NCBI GenBank assembly: GCA_021847995.1
Contig: JAJZNE010000130.1
Coordinates: forward strand, 1 to 33,508
Origin: Pseudomonadota bacterium
GTDB taxonomy: Bacteria > Pseudomonadota > Alphaproteobacteria > Acetobacterales > Acetobacteraceae
Direction: 5' to 3'
Length of the DNA stretch: 33,508 bases
The stretch's first letter is position 1. Each line of letters starts with the position of its first letter. The notes under the pieces were generated by a model, which worked only from the letters and a program-made list of their open reading frames with translations, ran no database searches and was not told the DNA's origin. The translations under genes and the position numbers were made by a program. Positions 22,788-31,348 of the stretch are shown in pieces.

Positions 22788-23807
22788 CTAGGAGCCGCCG
22801 CGCGCGTCCTCGCGCGTCGGCACCACCTTGAGCGCGCCGGTCGCGAACTGCTTCGCCATGTCGTCGAGTTCCTTCACCACCGCGGCCGGCACGACCGGAT
22901 TGAACGGCTTGCCCTCCTGATAGAGCAGCGAGGCGCCGGTCACCGGTGCGGTGTCGTAGCCGTACATGACGAAGGTGCCGAAGCGCTTGCCCTGTTTCAC
23001 CTGATCGGCGGTGTTGCCGAACATGCCCGGCCAATCCTCGATGATGTTGGTCAGCACGCGGTCGGGCGCGAGCTTCGTCTGGTCGAGGCCGCGGCCGGTG
23101 GCGAACACGCCTTTCTCCTTCGCGGCGGCGATCAGGCCGCTCTCGGCGGCGTTGAGCTTGCCGGTCAGCACGTCGGCGCCCTGCGCGATCAGCGACAGCC
23201 CGGCCTCCTTCGCCGCCGCCGCATCCTCCATGTCCTTGACATAGAGGATCGTCACCTTGGCGCCGGCCTGCTGCGCGCAGATGCGGAAGCCGCCGGCCTG
23301 CGCCGTGATGTTGGGCACCCCCTCCAGCCCATAGACGCCGGCGACGCGGCCCGTCTTGCTCATGCGCGCGGCGAGATGGCCGAGCTGGCAGCCGAACTGC
23401 GCATTGTTCCAGTCGATCGACATGACGTTGGGCGCCATGCCCTCATTGCCGCTGACGGCAATGAACTGCGTCTTCGGGAAATCGGGCCCGACCTGCTCCA
23501 TCGCCGAGACGAAGCGGCCGGAATGGCCCATCACGATCTGATAGCCGTGGCCGGCATAGTCGCGCAGCGCCTCGGCCTCATCGGCATCCGAGACATTCTC
23601 GGAATAGGCGGTGGCGAAGCCGTGCGGCTTGAGGCTCATCAGGATGGCGTAGCCGAGCGCGTTCCAGCTCTGGTCATTGATGCTGCCGGGCAGCAGGATC
23701 GCCGCCCTGTCCTCGGCCGCCGCCGGGCCGGCGAGCGCCGGCGCGGCGAGCAGCAGCCCGGCGGCCAGCGCGCTACGCCAGGAAGCCAGCGGTTTCTGTC
23801 TTTTCAT
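22788..23807 (-). CDS. BMP-family ABC transporter substrate-binding protein
   Basis: A 339-residue periplasmic binding protein of the basic membrane protein (BMP/PnrA) family. The ATG at 23807 is preceded by a GGGGGG Shine-Dalgarno; a second ATG four codons earlier is possible. The signal peptide is MKRQKPLASWRSALAAG with a hydrophobic core and cleavage near PAAA-ED. There is no lipobox Cys, unlike the lipoprotein members of Gram-positives and spirochaetes. Family motifs are AILLPGSINDQSWNALGY at the mature N-terminus, YQIVMGHSGRF and TQFIAVSGNEG. PnrA relatives bind purine nucleosides through an Asp and aromatic stacking; the exact ligand here is unknown. It lies 96 bp after the ring-opening hydrolase and directly before its ATPase gene. 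Confidence 0.93.
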   Translation of the reverse strand: MKRQKPLASWRSALAAGLLLAAPALAGPAAAEDRAAILLPGSINDQSWNALGYAILMSLKPHGFATAYSENVSDADEAEALRDYAGHGYQIVMGHSGRFVSAMEQVGPDFPKTQFIAVSGNEGMAPNVMSIDWNNAQFGCQLGHLAARMSKTGRVAGVYGLEGVPNITAQAGGFRICAQQAGAKVTILYVKDMEDAAAAKEAGLSLIAQGADVLTGKLNAAESGLIAAAKEKGVFATGRGLDQTKLAPDRVLTNIIEDWPGMFGNTADQVKQGKRFGTFVMYGYDTAPVTGASLLYQEGKPFNPVVPAAVVKELDDMAKQFATGALKVVPTREDARGGS

Positions 23808-23903
23808 CGGACCCCCCATGATTGGTTCCAACCCGCGACACGCAAGGCGCGTGCCGCCAAATGCCTGAGGCGAGGCCTGTCCGCGCACTTCGCCGCGCGA
23901 CGG

Positions 23904-24983
23904 TCACGCTCGCACGATGGCGGCGATCGGCGCCTCCCCCGGCGCGCACTGGTGCTCCGTGCCGCCGGAGACGAAGATCGCCGCATCGCCGGTGACGGAG
24001 GCGATGACGGCGCCGAGGGCGGCGCGCGCATGGCGTTCATAGTTGATGTCGGCGTCCGACAGCATGGTGGTGCGCCGGCCGCGCAGCATGCCGCCGACGG
24101 GCGCCTCGGCCTTGGCGAACATGGCGACCACGCGCGCCGGATCGGCGGCACCGCCGCCCTGCGCCGCGGCGATGGCGCTGCCCACCCCCCCGGCATCGAT
24201 CACGTCGTGCAGCACCGCGTGCCCGATGCGAAGGTCACCGCCGGCAGCTTCCGAGTTGCCGAACAGCAGCACCTCGCAGTTGCGCAGTTCCCCGCCCGCC
24301 GACGTGTTGGCGACGGAGGAATAGAGGTCCATGCGCTGCGCGATCACGCCGTCCGTCAGCGCGTCCGCGGCCACCTCACCGAGCGCCAGCGCGACGCCGA
24401 GCGCGGTCGCCCCGCGGGCATAGGGCTTGGAGCCGTTGGGATCGCGCGTCACCAGCCTGGCGCCGCGCCGGTCGGCGTCGGCGACCGCGGCCGGCGTCAG
24501 CAGCGGCCCCTTCACCTGCACGTAATGGACATCGGCCGCCGCGGCGATGCCGGCCTCGCGCTGCGCGCGGCGCACTGCCTCCGCGACCTCGCGCACCTCG
24601 CTCATCGTGCCGACTTCCTCCGGCGCGAAATCCCGCGTCACCGCGATGCCGAGTGCGAGCCGGGGTGCCCCTGCGGGCGCCGCCTCGCTGCGTGTGAACA
24701 CCGTGGCATGCGGGCTGAGCACGCCTTCGGTGCCGCCGGACCAGACGAAGGCGATGCCGTGCATCACCTCCTCGGCGGTGGTGCCGAGATGGCGCGCGAG
24801 CAGCAGCGCGAACGACAGCGTGGCGAAGCCGCGGGTGAAATCGTTGGCGCCGCCGTTGCCCTCGGTCTTGCCGATCAGGGCGACGATCTCGGCCGGGTTG
24901 ACGGTGCCGTCGGCGATCAGCCGCTCCAGGCCCGACACGTCGTTGGGGCTGTTCATCAGGATCTTATGGACGCCGACACGCAT
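23904..24983 (-). CDS. Ring-opening amidohydrolase (cyanuric acid hydrolase/barbiturase family)
   Basis: A 359-residue member of the small AtzD/barbiturase family, which hydrolyses cyclic amides such as cyanuric acid (to carboxybiuret) or barbiturate (to ureidomalonate). The family fold consists of three similar units, and three Lys/Ser pairs can be picked out: Lys39 (GKTEGNG) with Ser82 (WSGGTEGVLSPH), Lys158 (VQVKGP) with Ser222/223 (YSSVANTSAGGE), and Lys291 (FAKAEAP) with Ser339 (VSGGTEHQ). All are intact, so activity is expected. The length matches the family (about 360). The ATG at 24983 has GGAGGAG at good spacing and aligns with known N-termini; an ATG at 25034 would add 17 residues. 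It leads an operon with a BMP-type importer, an amidase and an aminotransferase. Barbiturate-type versus triazine-type substrate cannot be decided by eye. Confidence 0.9.
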   Translation of the reverse strand: MRVGVHKILMNSPNDVSGLERLIADGTVNPAEIVALIGKTEGNGGANDFTRGFATLSFALLLARHLGTTAEEVMHGIAFVWSGGTEGVLSPHATVFTRSEAAPAGAPRLALGIAVTRDFAPEEVGTMSEVREVAEAVRRAQREAGIAAAADVHYVQVKGPLLTPAAVADADRRGARLVTRDPNGSKPYARGATALGVALALGEVAADALTDGVIAQRMDLYSSVANTSAGGELRNCEVLLFGNSEAAGGDLRIGHAVLHDVIDAGGVGSAIAAAQGGGAADPARVVAMFAKAEAPVGGMLRGRRTTMLSDADINYERHARAALGAVIASVTGDAAIFVSGGTEHQCAPGEAPIAAIVRA

Positions 24984-25028
24984 GTCGGATGCTCCTCCAC
25001 TGGCGGGCGCGACGGCAAGTGGCCGCGC

Positions 25029-25071
25029 GGTCATTGTTACCACCCTGCCGCACCGCGCCCCGGTTGACAAC
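25029..25071. promoter_or_regulatory. Candidate control region of the ring-opening hydrolase operon
   Basis: Within the 115-bp gap before the operon are GTTGACAAC (25063-25071, symmetric around its centre) and GGTCATTGTTACC (25029-25041, GGT/ACC ends, AT-rich middle). On the minus strand the latter contains TAACAAT, a possible -10 box. TTGTCA at 25064-25069 could be a -35 box, but the spacing (25 nt) is too long for a normal sigma-70 promoter. A regulated promoter here is expected from gene order; the exact elements are uncertain. Confidence 0.3.
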
Positions 25072-25098
25072 GGGGGGCGGAGGGCGCGCGCGGTCGCT

Positions 25099-26745
<1,647 letters not shown>

Positions 26746-26767
26746 GTTTCCTCCCGACCCGGGCGCG

Positions 26768-26783
26768 GCCCGCCCTGGCGGGC
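26768..26783. promoter_or_regulatory. Perfect palindrome at the ligase transcription start, possible operator
   Basis: GCCCGCC (26768-26774) and GGCGGGC (26777-26783) are perfect reverse complements around CT. The element abuts the -10 box (26784-26789) and covers the predicted start point, where a bound repressor would block transcription. Alternatively the RNA could form a hairpin at its 5' end. Confidence 0.4.
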
Positions 26784-26813
26784 ATTCTACGGCAATCGGG
26801 CGCGCTTTGTCAC
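26784..26813 (-). promoter_or_regulatory. Sigma-70 promoter of the acyl-CoA ligase gene
   Basis: On the minus strand, GTGACA (26808-26813) and TAGAAT (26784-26789), each one mismatch from consensus, are separated by 18 nt. The predicted start is near 26777, about 32 nt before the ATG. This is the best promoter-like sequence in the window. Confidence 0.6.
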
Positions 26814-26854
26814 ACCGCGCGCGCGGGCCGGGACGGTCGGCGCCGCAGGCAGCC

Positions 26855-27601
26855 TCAGGACGGCGGCTCGTCCGCCGCCGCGTCGCCGATCTGGTCCGCC
26901 AGCACCGCGCCGAGGCAGGCGCGCAGCCGTGCCAGCGTCTGCCGATGGTCGCGGGGCGCGCTCGCCTCCAGATCGATCGCCCCGCTCTCCGACCAGCCGC
27001 GCATGAGGGCATAGCGCGGGAACAGCATCACGCCGGGCTGCATGGCCATCTCGGTCATCGCCGCGCGATAGGGGGCGAGGTCGGCATGGCGGTCGAGCAG
27101 GCGGCTGAACTGCATGTCGATCAGCACGAGGTCGGCCCCCGACGCGGCGGCGGCGGCGATGCCGGCGGCCAGGGTGCGGCGGAACGGCTCCGCCGGCAGG
27201 CCGCGCAGCGCCTCCACCGTGCCGGTCTGCCACAGCACCAGCTGGAAACGGTGCGCGGCCAGTTCGCGCCGCAATGCGTCCAGCATCTCCTCGGCCGACT
27301 GGGCACGGTCGGCGCGCAGGGTGAGGCGGATGGCGGCGCCGGGCACGCGGGCGCGGAGCGCCTGCACCATGTCGTCCGGCACCGATCCCGCCGTCCCGCC
27401 CTGCGGGCCGAGCAGGCTGGCGGAGCCGAGGGCCAGCACGTCGAGCGTCCGCCCCGGCCGCAGTGCCGCGGCCAGGTGGGGCAGCCGATGGACGGTGAGG
27501 CTGAGCGACGGCGGCGGGCAGCTTCCCTGGGCCGGAGCGTGTGCCGCCGGCAGCCCGACCACCAGCAGCGCCGCCGCGATCACTCTGGCCCCCCGTGTCA
27601 T
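26855..27601 (-). CDS. Secreted SGNH/GDSL-hydrolase-like protein, degenerate active site
   Basis: A 248-residue protein with a probable Sec signal peptide (MTRGARVIAAALLVVGLPAA, cleavage near HAPAQ) and an SGNH-hydrolase-like body. Block I reads DVLALGSASLLG (Ser60 is the expected nucleophile). The last block has an Asp-His pair (Asp218-His219 in APRDHRQTL). Intermediate landmarks VLWQTGT (about 123-128), ADLVLIDMQF and YALMRGWSESG follow the pattern of small alphaproteobacterial SGNH proteins. The Asn normally following GT in block III is Val129, and no block II Gly is obvious (RLTLRADRAQSAEE), so the oxyanion hole seems lost. It starts 53 bp after the flhG stop, so it may be the last gene of the flagellar operon. 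Function is not established. Confidence 0.7.
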   Translation of the reverse strand: MTRGARVIAAALLVVGLPAAHAPAQGSCPPPSLSLTVHRLPHLAAALRPGRTLDVLALGSASLLGPQGGTAGSVPDDMVQALRARVPGAAIRLTLRADRAQSAEEMLDALRRELAAHRFQLVLWQTGTVEALRGLPAEPFRRTLAAGIAAAAASGADLVLIDMQFSRLLDRHADLAPYRAAMTEMAMQPGVMLFPRYALMRGWSESGAIDLEASAPRDHRQTLARLRACLGAVLADQIGDAAADEPPS

Positions 27602-27654
27602 GCCCGACGCGGTAACAGCCGATGGCGGGGCGGGGCAAGCGCCGGCGCGGCGGA

Positions 27655-28383
27655 TCAGCCCAGCGCCGCCGCCAGCGCCTCCACGTCCTCGGCGGCGTCG
27701 CTGTTGGGGTGGCGGGCGAGCAGCAGCGTCTGCCGCCGGATTGCCTCGCCCACCCGCGCATCGCGGCGGATCACGCCGACGCAGGGCGGCGTGCGGCCGA
27801 GGAATGCGGTGCAGGCGCGGGCGAGCCGCAGATAGGTGCGCGTTCCGGCGGCGCGGGTCGGCGCCTGGTTGACCACGATGCGCGCGCTCGCCCCGCGCCC
27901 GGCGGCTTCGTGCAGCTTGAGCACCGCATAGGCGTCGGTCAGACTGGTCGGCTCCTCGGTCGCCACCACCAGCAGGAGGTCGGCGAAGGCCGCCAGACGC
28001 TGCACGGTCGGCTCCAGCCCCGCGCCGAGATCGAGCACCACCGTGTGGTAGCGCCGGGCGAGGTCGCTCAGTCCGTGCAGCACCGCCTCCAGCGTCGCCG
28101 GCGGCAGGGCGGCGAGGGTGCCGCTGCCGGAGCGGCCGGGCAGGATGTCGAACCCGCCCTCATGCGCCAGCACCGCCTCCGCCAGCGTCACCTGCCCGGC
28201 CAGCACGCCGCCGAGATCGGCGTGCGGGGTGAGGCCGAGCTGGATATCGACATTGGCAAGGCCGAGATCGGCATCGAACAGCAGCACGCGCCGTCCGGCC
28301 CGCGCGAGGGTGTGGCTCAGGGTCACGGCAAGCCAGGTCTTGCCGACCCCGCCCTTGCCGGAGGCGACGGCGATGAGGGTCAT
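27655..28383 (-). CDS. flhG: FlhG-type MinD-like ATPase (flagellar number regulator)
   Basis: A 242-residue ParA/MinD-superfamily ATPase. The deviant Walker A motif is at the N-terminus (SGKGGVGKTWLAV, about 8-20), followed by LFDADLGLANVDIQLG (switch I region) and TVVLDLGAGLEPTVQ (Walker B/switch II), where the usual DTPAG is altered to DLGAG. FlhG restrains flagellar number and placement by working with FlhF. Identity rests on the MinD-like sequence plus position: its ATG overlaps the flhF stop (ATGA), directly after flhA-flhF, as in many flagellated bacteria. The N-terminal DQAxxLR activator helix that stimulates FlhF is not evident because the ATPase domain starts at residue 1; some alphaproteobacterial members share this. 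Confidence 0.88.
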   Translation of the reverse strand: MTLIAVASGKGGVGKTWLAVTLSHTLARAGRRVLLFDADLGLANVDIQLGLTPHADLGGVLAGQVTLAEAVLAHEGGFDILPGRSGSGTLAALPPATLEAVLHGLSDLARRYHTVVLDLGAGLEPTVQRLAAFADLLLVVATEEPTSLTDAYAVLKLHEAAGRGASARIVVNQAPTRAAGTRTYLRLARACTAFLGRTPPCVGVIRRDARVGEAIRRQTLLLARHPNSDAAEDVEALAAALG

Positions 28384-29255
28384 GCGGGTGGCTCCGGCAG
28401 GGTGCGGGCGAGGCGGGCGGCCAGCAGGTGGGGCGTGAACGGCACCAGACCGTCGGCCGCCCCGGGACCGATCCCGGCTTCCGCCAGCGCGAGGCCGGCG
28501 CCCGCGGCGGTCAGCACGCTGCCGAGGCGGCGGGCGCAATCGAGCCGGGTGACGATCAGCCGTTCGGCGCCGGCGGCGCGATAGGCGGCAGCGAGATCGG
28601 CGGCCTCGGCAGGATCGAGACCGGCAGGCAGCACGGCGACCAGCGCCGCCTGGAAGGTGGCGGCAAGGGTGGCAAGATCCTCGCGTTGCAGCGGTTGCAG
28701 CGGGTCGCTGCCGGGCAGGTCGATCAGCACCGGCGCACCGTTCCGGCGTTGCGCCATGGCCCGCGACAGCGCCACCGGATGGGCGGCGATGGCGAGTTCG
28801 AGCCCCAGCAGCCGCGTCAGGGCGGCAAGCTGCTCGGTGGCGCCGGCGCGCTGCCCGTCGGCGGTAACGACCAGCGGCGCCGCACCGGCCATCACCAGCC
28901 GGGTTGCCAGCCGCACCACGCTCAGCGTCTTGCCCGCTCCCGGCGGCCCGGCAAACAGCAGCGGCGGGTCGCCGGCGGCCAGCGGCAGCGGATCGAAGCG
29001 CAGCGTCACGGCGAGCGGCGTGTGGCGCAGCCGGGCCGCCAGCGGCGCCGGCACGCCATGCCAGGCGAGCGCCGCGGCGGGCGGCCCATCGGCGCGCGGG
29101 GCGGGAGCGGTTTCGGCCGGTTCCAGGGCTGCCGTCACTTCGATGCCGTCGCCGACGCGGCGGGTGCCGAGGATCAGCGCCTCGGCGCCGAGTTCGGCGC
29201 GCACCCGCCCCATCGCCTGGGCAAGCGTCGCGGCACGGAACAGGCGCAGCCGCAT
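28380..29255 (-). CDS. flhF: FlhF, SRP-type GTPase for flagellar placement
   Basis: A 291-residue SRP54/FtsY-like GTPase that directs the site of flagellar assembly. It begins MRLRLFRAATLAQAMGRVRAEL, typical of the FlhF B domain, and GAEALILGTRRVGDGIEV. The G domain has P-loop GPPGAGKT (103-110), a modified G3 region (VLIDLPGSDP in place of DTxG) and G4 VTRLDCARRLGS. At 291 residues it is clearly shorter than many FlhF proteins (about 350-450), mainly because the linker and N-domain region are compressed. The start overlaps the flhA stop by one base (TGATG) and its stop overlaps flhG, so the three are translationally coupled. The diverged G3 motif leaves open how efficiently it hydrolyses GTP. 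Confidence 0.88.
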   Translation of the reverse strand: MRLRLFRAATLAQAMGRVRAELGAEALILGTRRVGDGIEVTAALEPAETAPAPRADGPPAAALAWHGVPAPLAARLRHTPLAVTLRFDPLPLAAGDPPLLFAGPPGAGKTLSVVRLATRLVMAGAAPLVVTADGQRAGATEQLAALTRLLGLELAIAAHPVALSRAMAQRRNGAPVLIDLPGSDPLQPLQREDLATLAATFQAALVAVLPAGLDPAEAADLAAAYRAAGAERLIVTRLDCARRLGSVLTAAGAGLALAEAGIGPGAADGLVPFTPHLLAARLARTLPEPPA

Positions 29256-31348
29256 CAGAGGATGCCGACGGTGCGGATGCGCGCGCGCGGAGAGATTTCC
29301 GCCTGCGCCAGCACCGTGGTTGCCGGGCGGATGCGATCGACGACGGCACGGACATGCGGGCGGACGGTGCCGCTGGTCAGCAGCACCGGCGCCTCCGCCG
29401 CCGCGCCATCGAAGGCGGCGCGGAACCGCTGCATGAACTCGCCGAGCCGGCTCGGCGCCATCGCCAACTGCCGGTCCTCGGGCGGTCCGACGATCGCCTC
29501 GGCGAACGCCGCCTCCCATTCGGCGGAGAGGGTGACGAGCGGGATGTAGCCCTGCGGCCCGGTATGGGCGTCGCTGAGCTGGCGGGCGAGGCGGGCGCGG
29601 ACATGGCCAGCGATCGCCGGAACCGCGCGCGCCTGCGCCGCGCACGCCTCCTGGATGCCTTCCAGGATGGTCGGCAGGTCGCGGATGGAGACGCGCTCGG
29701 CCAGCAGCGACTGCAACACCCGCTGCACGCCGCCGACCGAGATCTGCGCCGGCACCAGCTCGGCCACCAGCTTCTGCTGTTCGCGCGGCAGATCATCGAG
29801 CAGCTTCTGGGTCTCGGCGAAGGACAGCAGCTCGGCCATCGTCTGCTTGACGAGTTCGGTGAGATGCGTGGTCAGCACGCTCGCCGGATCGACCACGGTA
29901 TAGCCGCGCAGACCGGCGGCCTCGCGCTGCCCTGCGTCGATCCAGAGGGCGGGCAGTCCGAACGCGGGTTCCTGCGTCGCTTCGCCCGGCAGGTCGGGCA
30001 GGCCGCCCTGCGGCGCCATCGCCAGGAACTGCGTCGGCCGCAACTCCCCTCGCCCGGCCTCGATTTCCTTGATCCGGACGGCATAGGTGTCGGCGGGCAG
30101 CAGCATGTTGTCCTGGATGCGCACCGGCGGCAGCACGAACCCCATCTCGGCGGCGATGGTGCGTCGCAGGCCCTTGATCTGTTCGGTCAGCCGCGGCGCC
30201 TCCCCGCCGGCGAGCACGAGCAGCCCATAGCCGAGTTCGAGCCGGATCACGTCCATGCGCAGCGCATCCGTGATCGGCGCCTCCCGCCCCGCGCCGGGCG
30301 CGGCGGTGGCGGGCGTGCCGCCGCCAGACGGTTCCGCGGCGGCGGGCGGATGCCGGTGGCGCAGCCACGCGCCGCCGCCGGCGAGGCCGGCCAGGGCCAG
30401 GAACGGCAGCATCGGCAGGCCGGGCATGGCGGACAGCACCGCGGCCGCACCGGCGGCGACGGCGAGCGGCTTGGGGCTGCCGCCCAGCTGACGCAACAGG
30501 GCGGTGTCGGCGCGGCCCTCCGAACTGCCCTTCGTCACCACGATGCCGGCGGCGGTGGAGACGAGCAGCGCCGGGATCTGGCTCACCAGCCCATCGCCCA
30601 CGGTCAGCGTGGTGAAGGTCGCGGCGGCCTGCGCGAACGGCATGCCGTGGCGGATCAGGCCGATGGCAAGGCCGCCGGCGATGTTGATGCTGGTGATCAG
30701 CAGGCCGGCGACCGCATCGCCGCGCACGAACTTCGCCGCCCCGTCCATCGCGCCATAGAAGCCGCTTTCCTCCTCCAGTTCGCGGCGGCGGCGACGCGCC
30801 GTCTTCTCGTCGATGCTGCCGGCCGAGAGTTCGGCGTCGATCGCCATCTGCTTGCCCGGCATGGCATCGAGCGTGAAGCGCGCCGCGACCTCGGCGATCC
30901 GTCCCGAGCCCTTGGTGATCACCATGAAGTTGACCACCAGCAGGATGCCGAACAGGATCAGCCCGATCAGCACGTCCCCGCCCATCAGGAAGCCGCCGAA
31001 GGCCGCCACGACATGCCCCGCCGCGGTCGGCCCCTCGTTGCCGCGCGACAGGATGAGGCGCGTGGTCGCCACGTTGAGCGACAGCCGCAGCAGCGTGGTC
31101 AGCAGCAGCAGCGTCGGGAAGCTGGTGAAGTCGAGCGGGCGGCGCAGGAACAGCGCCACCATCAGCACCAGCACGGCACCGGTGACGGAGAGCGCCAGAC
31201 CGATGTCGAGCACGAAGGACGGCAGCGGCAGGATCAGCACCGACAGCAGCGCCACCACGCCGAGCGCGAGACCGACATCGGTTCCCGGCGCATAGGCGCG
31301 CAGCCGCCCGGACCAGGGCGGCAGCAGCGTGGCGAGCGACACCGCCAT
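29255..31348 (-). CDS. flhA: FlhA, flagellar type III export gate protein
   Basis: A 697-residue inner-membrane component of the flagellar export gate. The N-terminal half has about eight helices and the FHIPEP-family signature TTLLRLSLNVATTRLIL, followed by FVVGGDxxxG-like segments (FGGFLMGGDVLIGLILF) and the cytoplasmic loop FTLDAMPGKQMAIDAEL with downstream ARRRRRELEEESGFYGAMDGA. The C-terminal cytoplasmic domain (from about 360) holds VDPASVLTTHLTELVK and SVGGVQRVLQSLLAERVSIRDL. A linker rich in Pro/Ala/Gly at about 330-355 separates the halves. The ATG at 31348 overlaps the FlbD stop by one base; a GTG one codon earlier is equally possible. It lies between flbD and flhF, as in other alphaproteobacteria. 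Confidence 0.95.
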   Translation of the reverse strand: MAVSLATLLPPWSGRLRAYAPGTDVGLALGVVALLSVLILPLPSFVLDIGLALSVTGAVLVLMVALFLRRPLDFTSFPTLLLLTTLLRLSLNVATTRLILSRGNEGPTAAGHVVAAFGGFLMGGDVLIGLILFGILLVVNFMVITKGSGRIAEVAARFTLDAMPGKQMAIDAELSAGSIDEKTARRRRRELEEESGFYGAMDGAAKFVRGDAVAGLLITSINIAGGLAIGLIRHGMPFAQAAATFTTLTVGDGLVSQIPALLVSTAAGIVVTKGSSEGRADTALLRQLGGSPKPLAVAAGAAAVLSAMPGLPMLPFLALAGLAGGGAWLRHRHPPAAAEPSGGGTPATAAPGAGREAPITDALRMDVIRLELGYGLLVLAGGEAPRLTEQIKGLRRTIAAEMGFVLPPVRIQDNMLLPADTYAVRIKEIEAGRGELRPTQFLAMAPQGGLPDLPGEATQEPAFGLPALWIDAGQREAAGLRGYTVVDPASVLTTHLTELVKQTMAELLSFAETQKLLDDLPREQQKLVAELVPAQISVGGVQRVLQSLLAERVSIRDLPTILEGIQEACAAQARAVPAIAGHVRARLARQLSDAHTGPQGYIPLVTLSAEWEAAFAEAIVGPPEDRQLAMAPSRLGEFMQRFRAAFDGAAAEAPVLLTSGTVRPHVRAVVDRIRPATTVLAQAEISPRARIRTVGIL

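Noticed and set aside
23808..23903. Separate promoter for the BMP transporter genes
   Set aside because: The 96-bp gap has no convincing -35/-10 pair; co-transcription with the hydrolase is simpler.
25064..25069. Perfect TTGACA -35 box on the plus strand ahead of the ring-opening operon
   Set aside because: It points into the 3' end of the oppositely oriented ligase gene and has no -10 box at 16-18 nt; the symmetric GTTGACAAC is more likely part of a control site.
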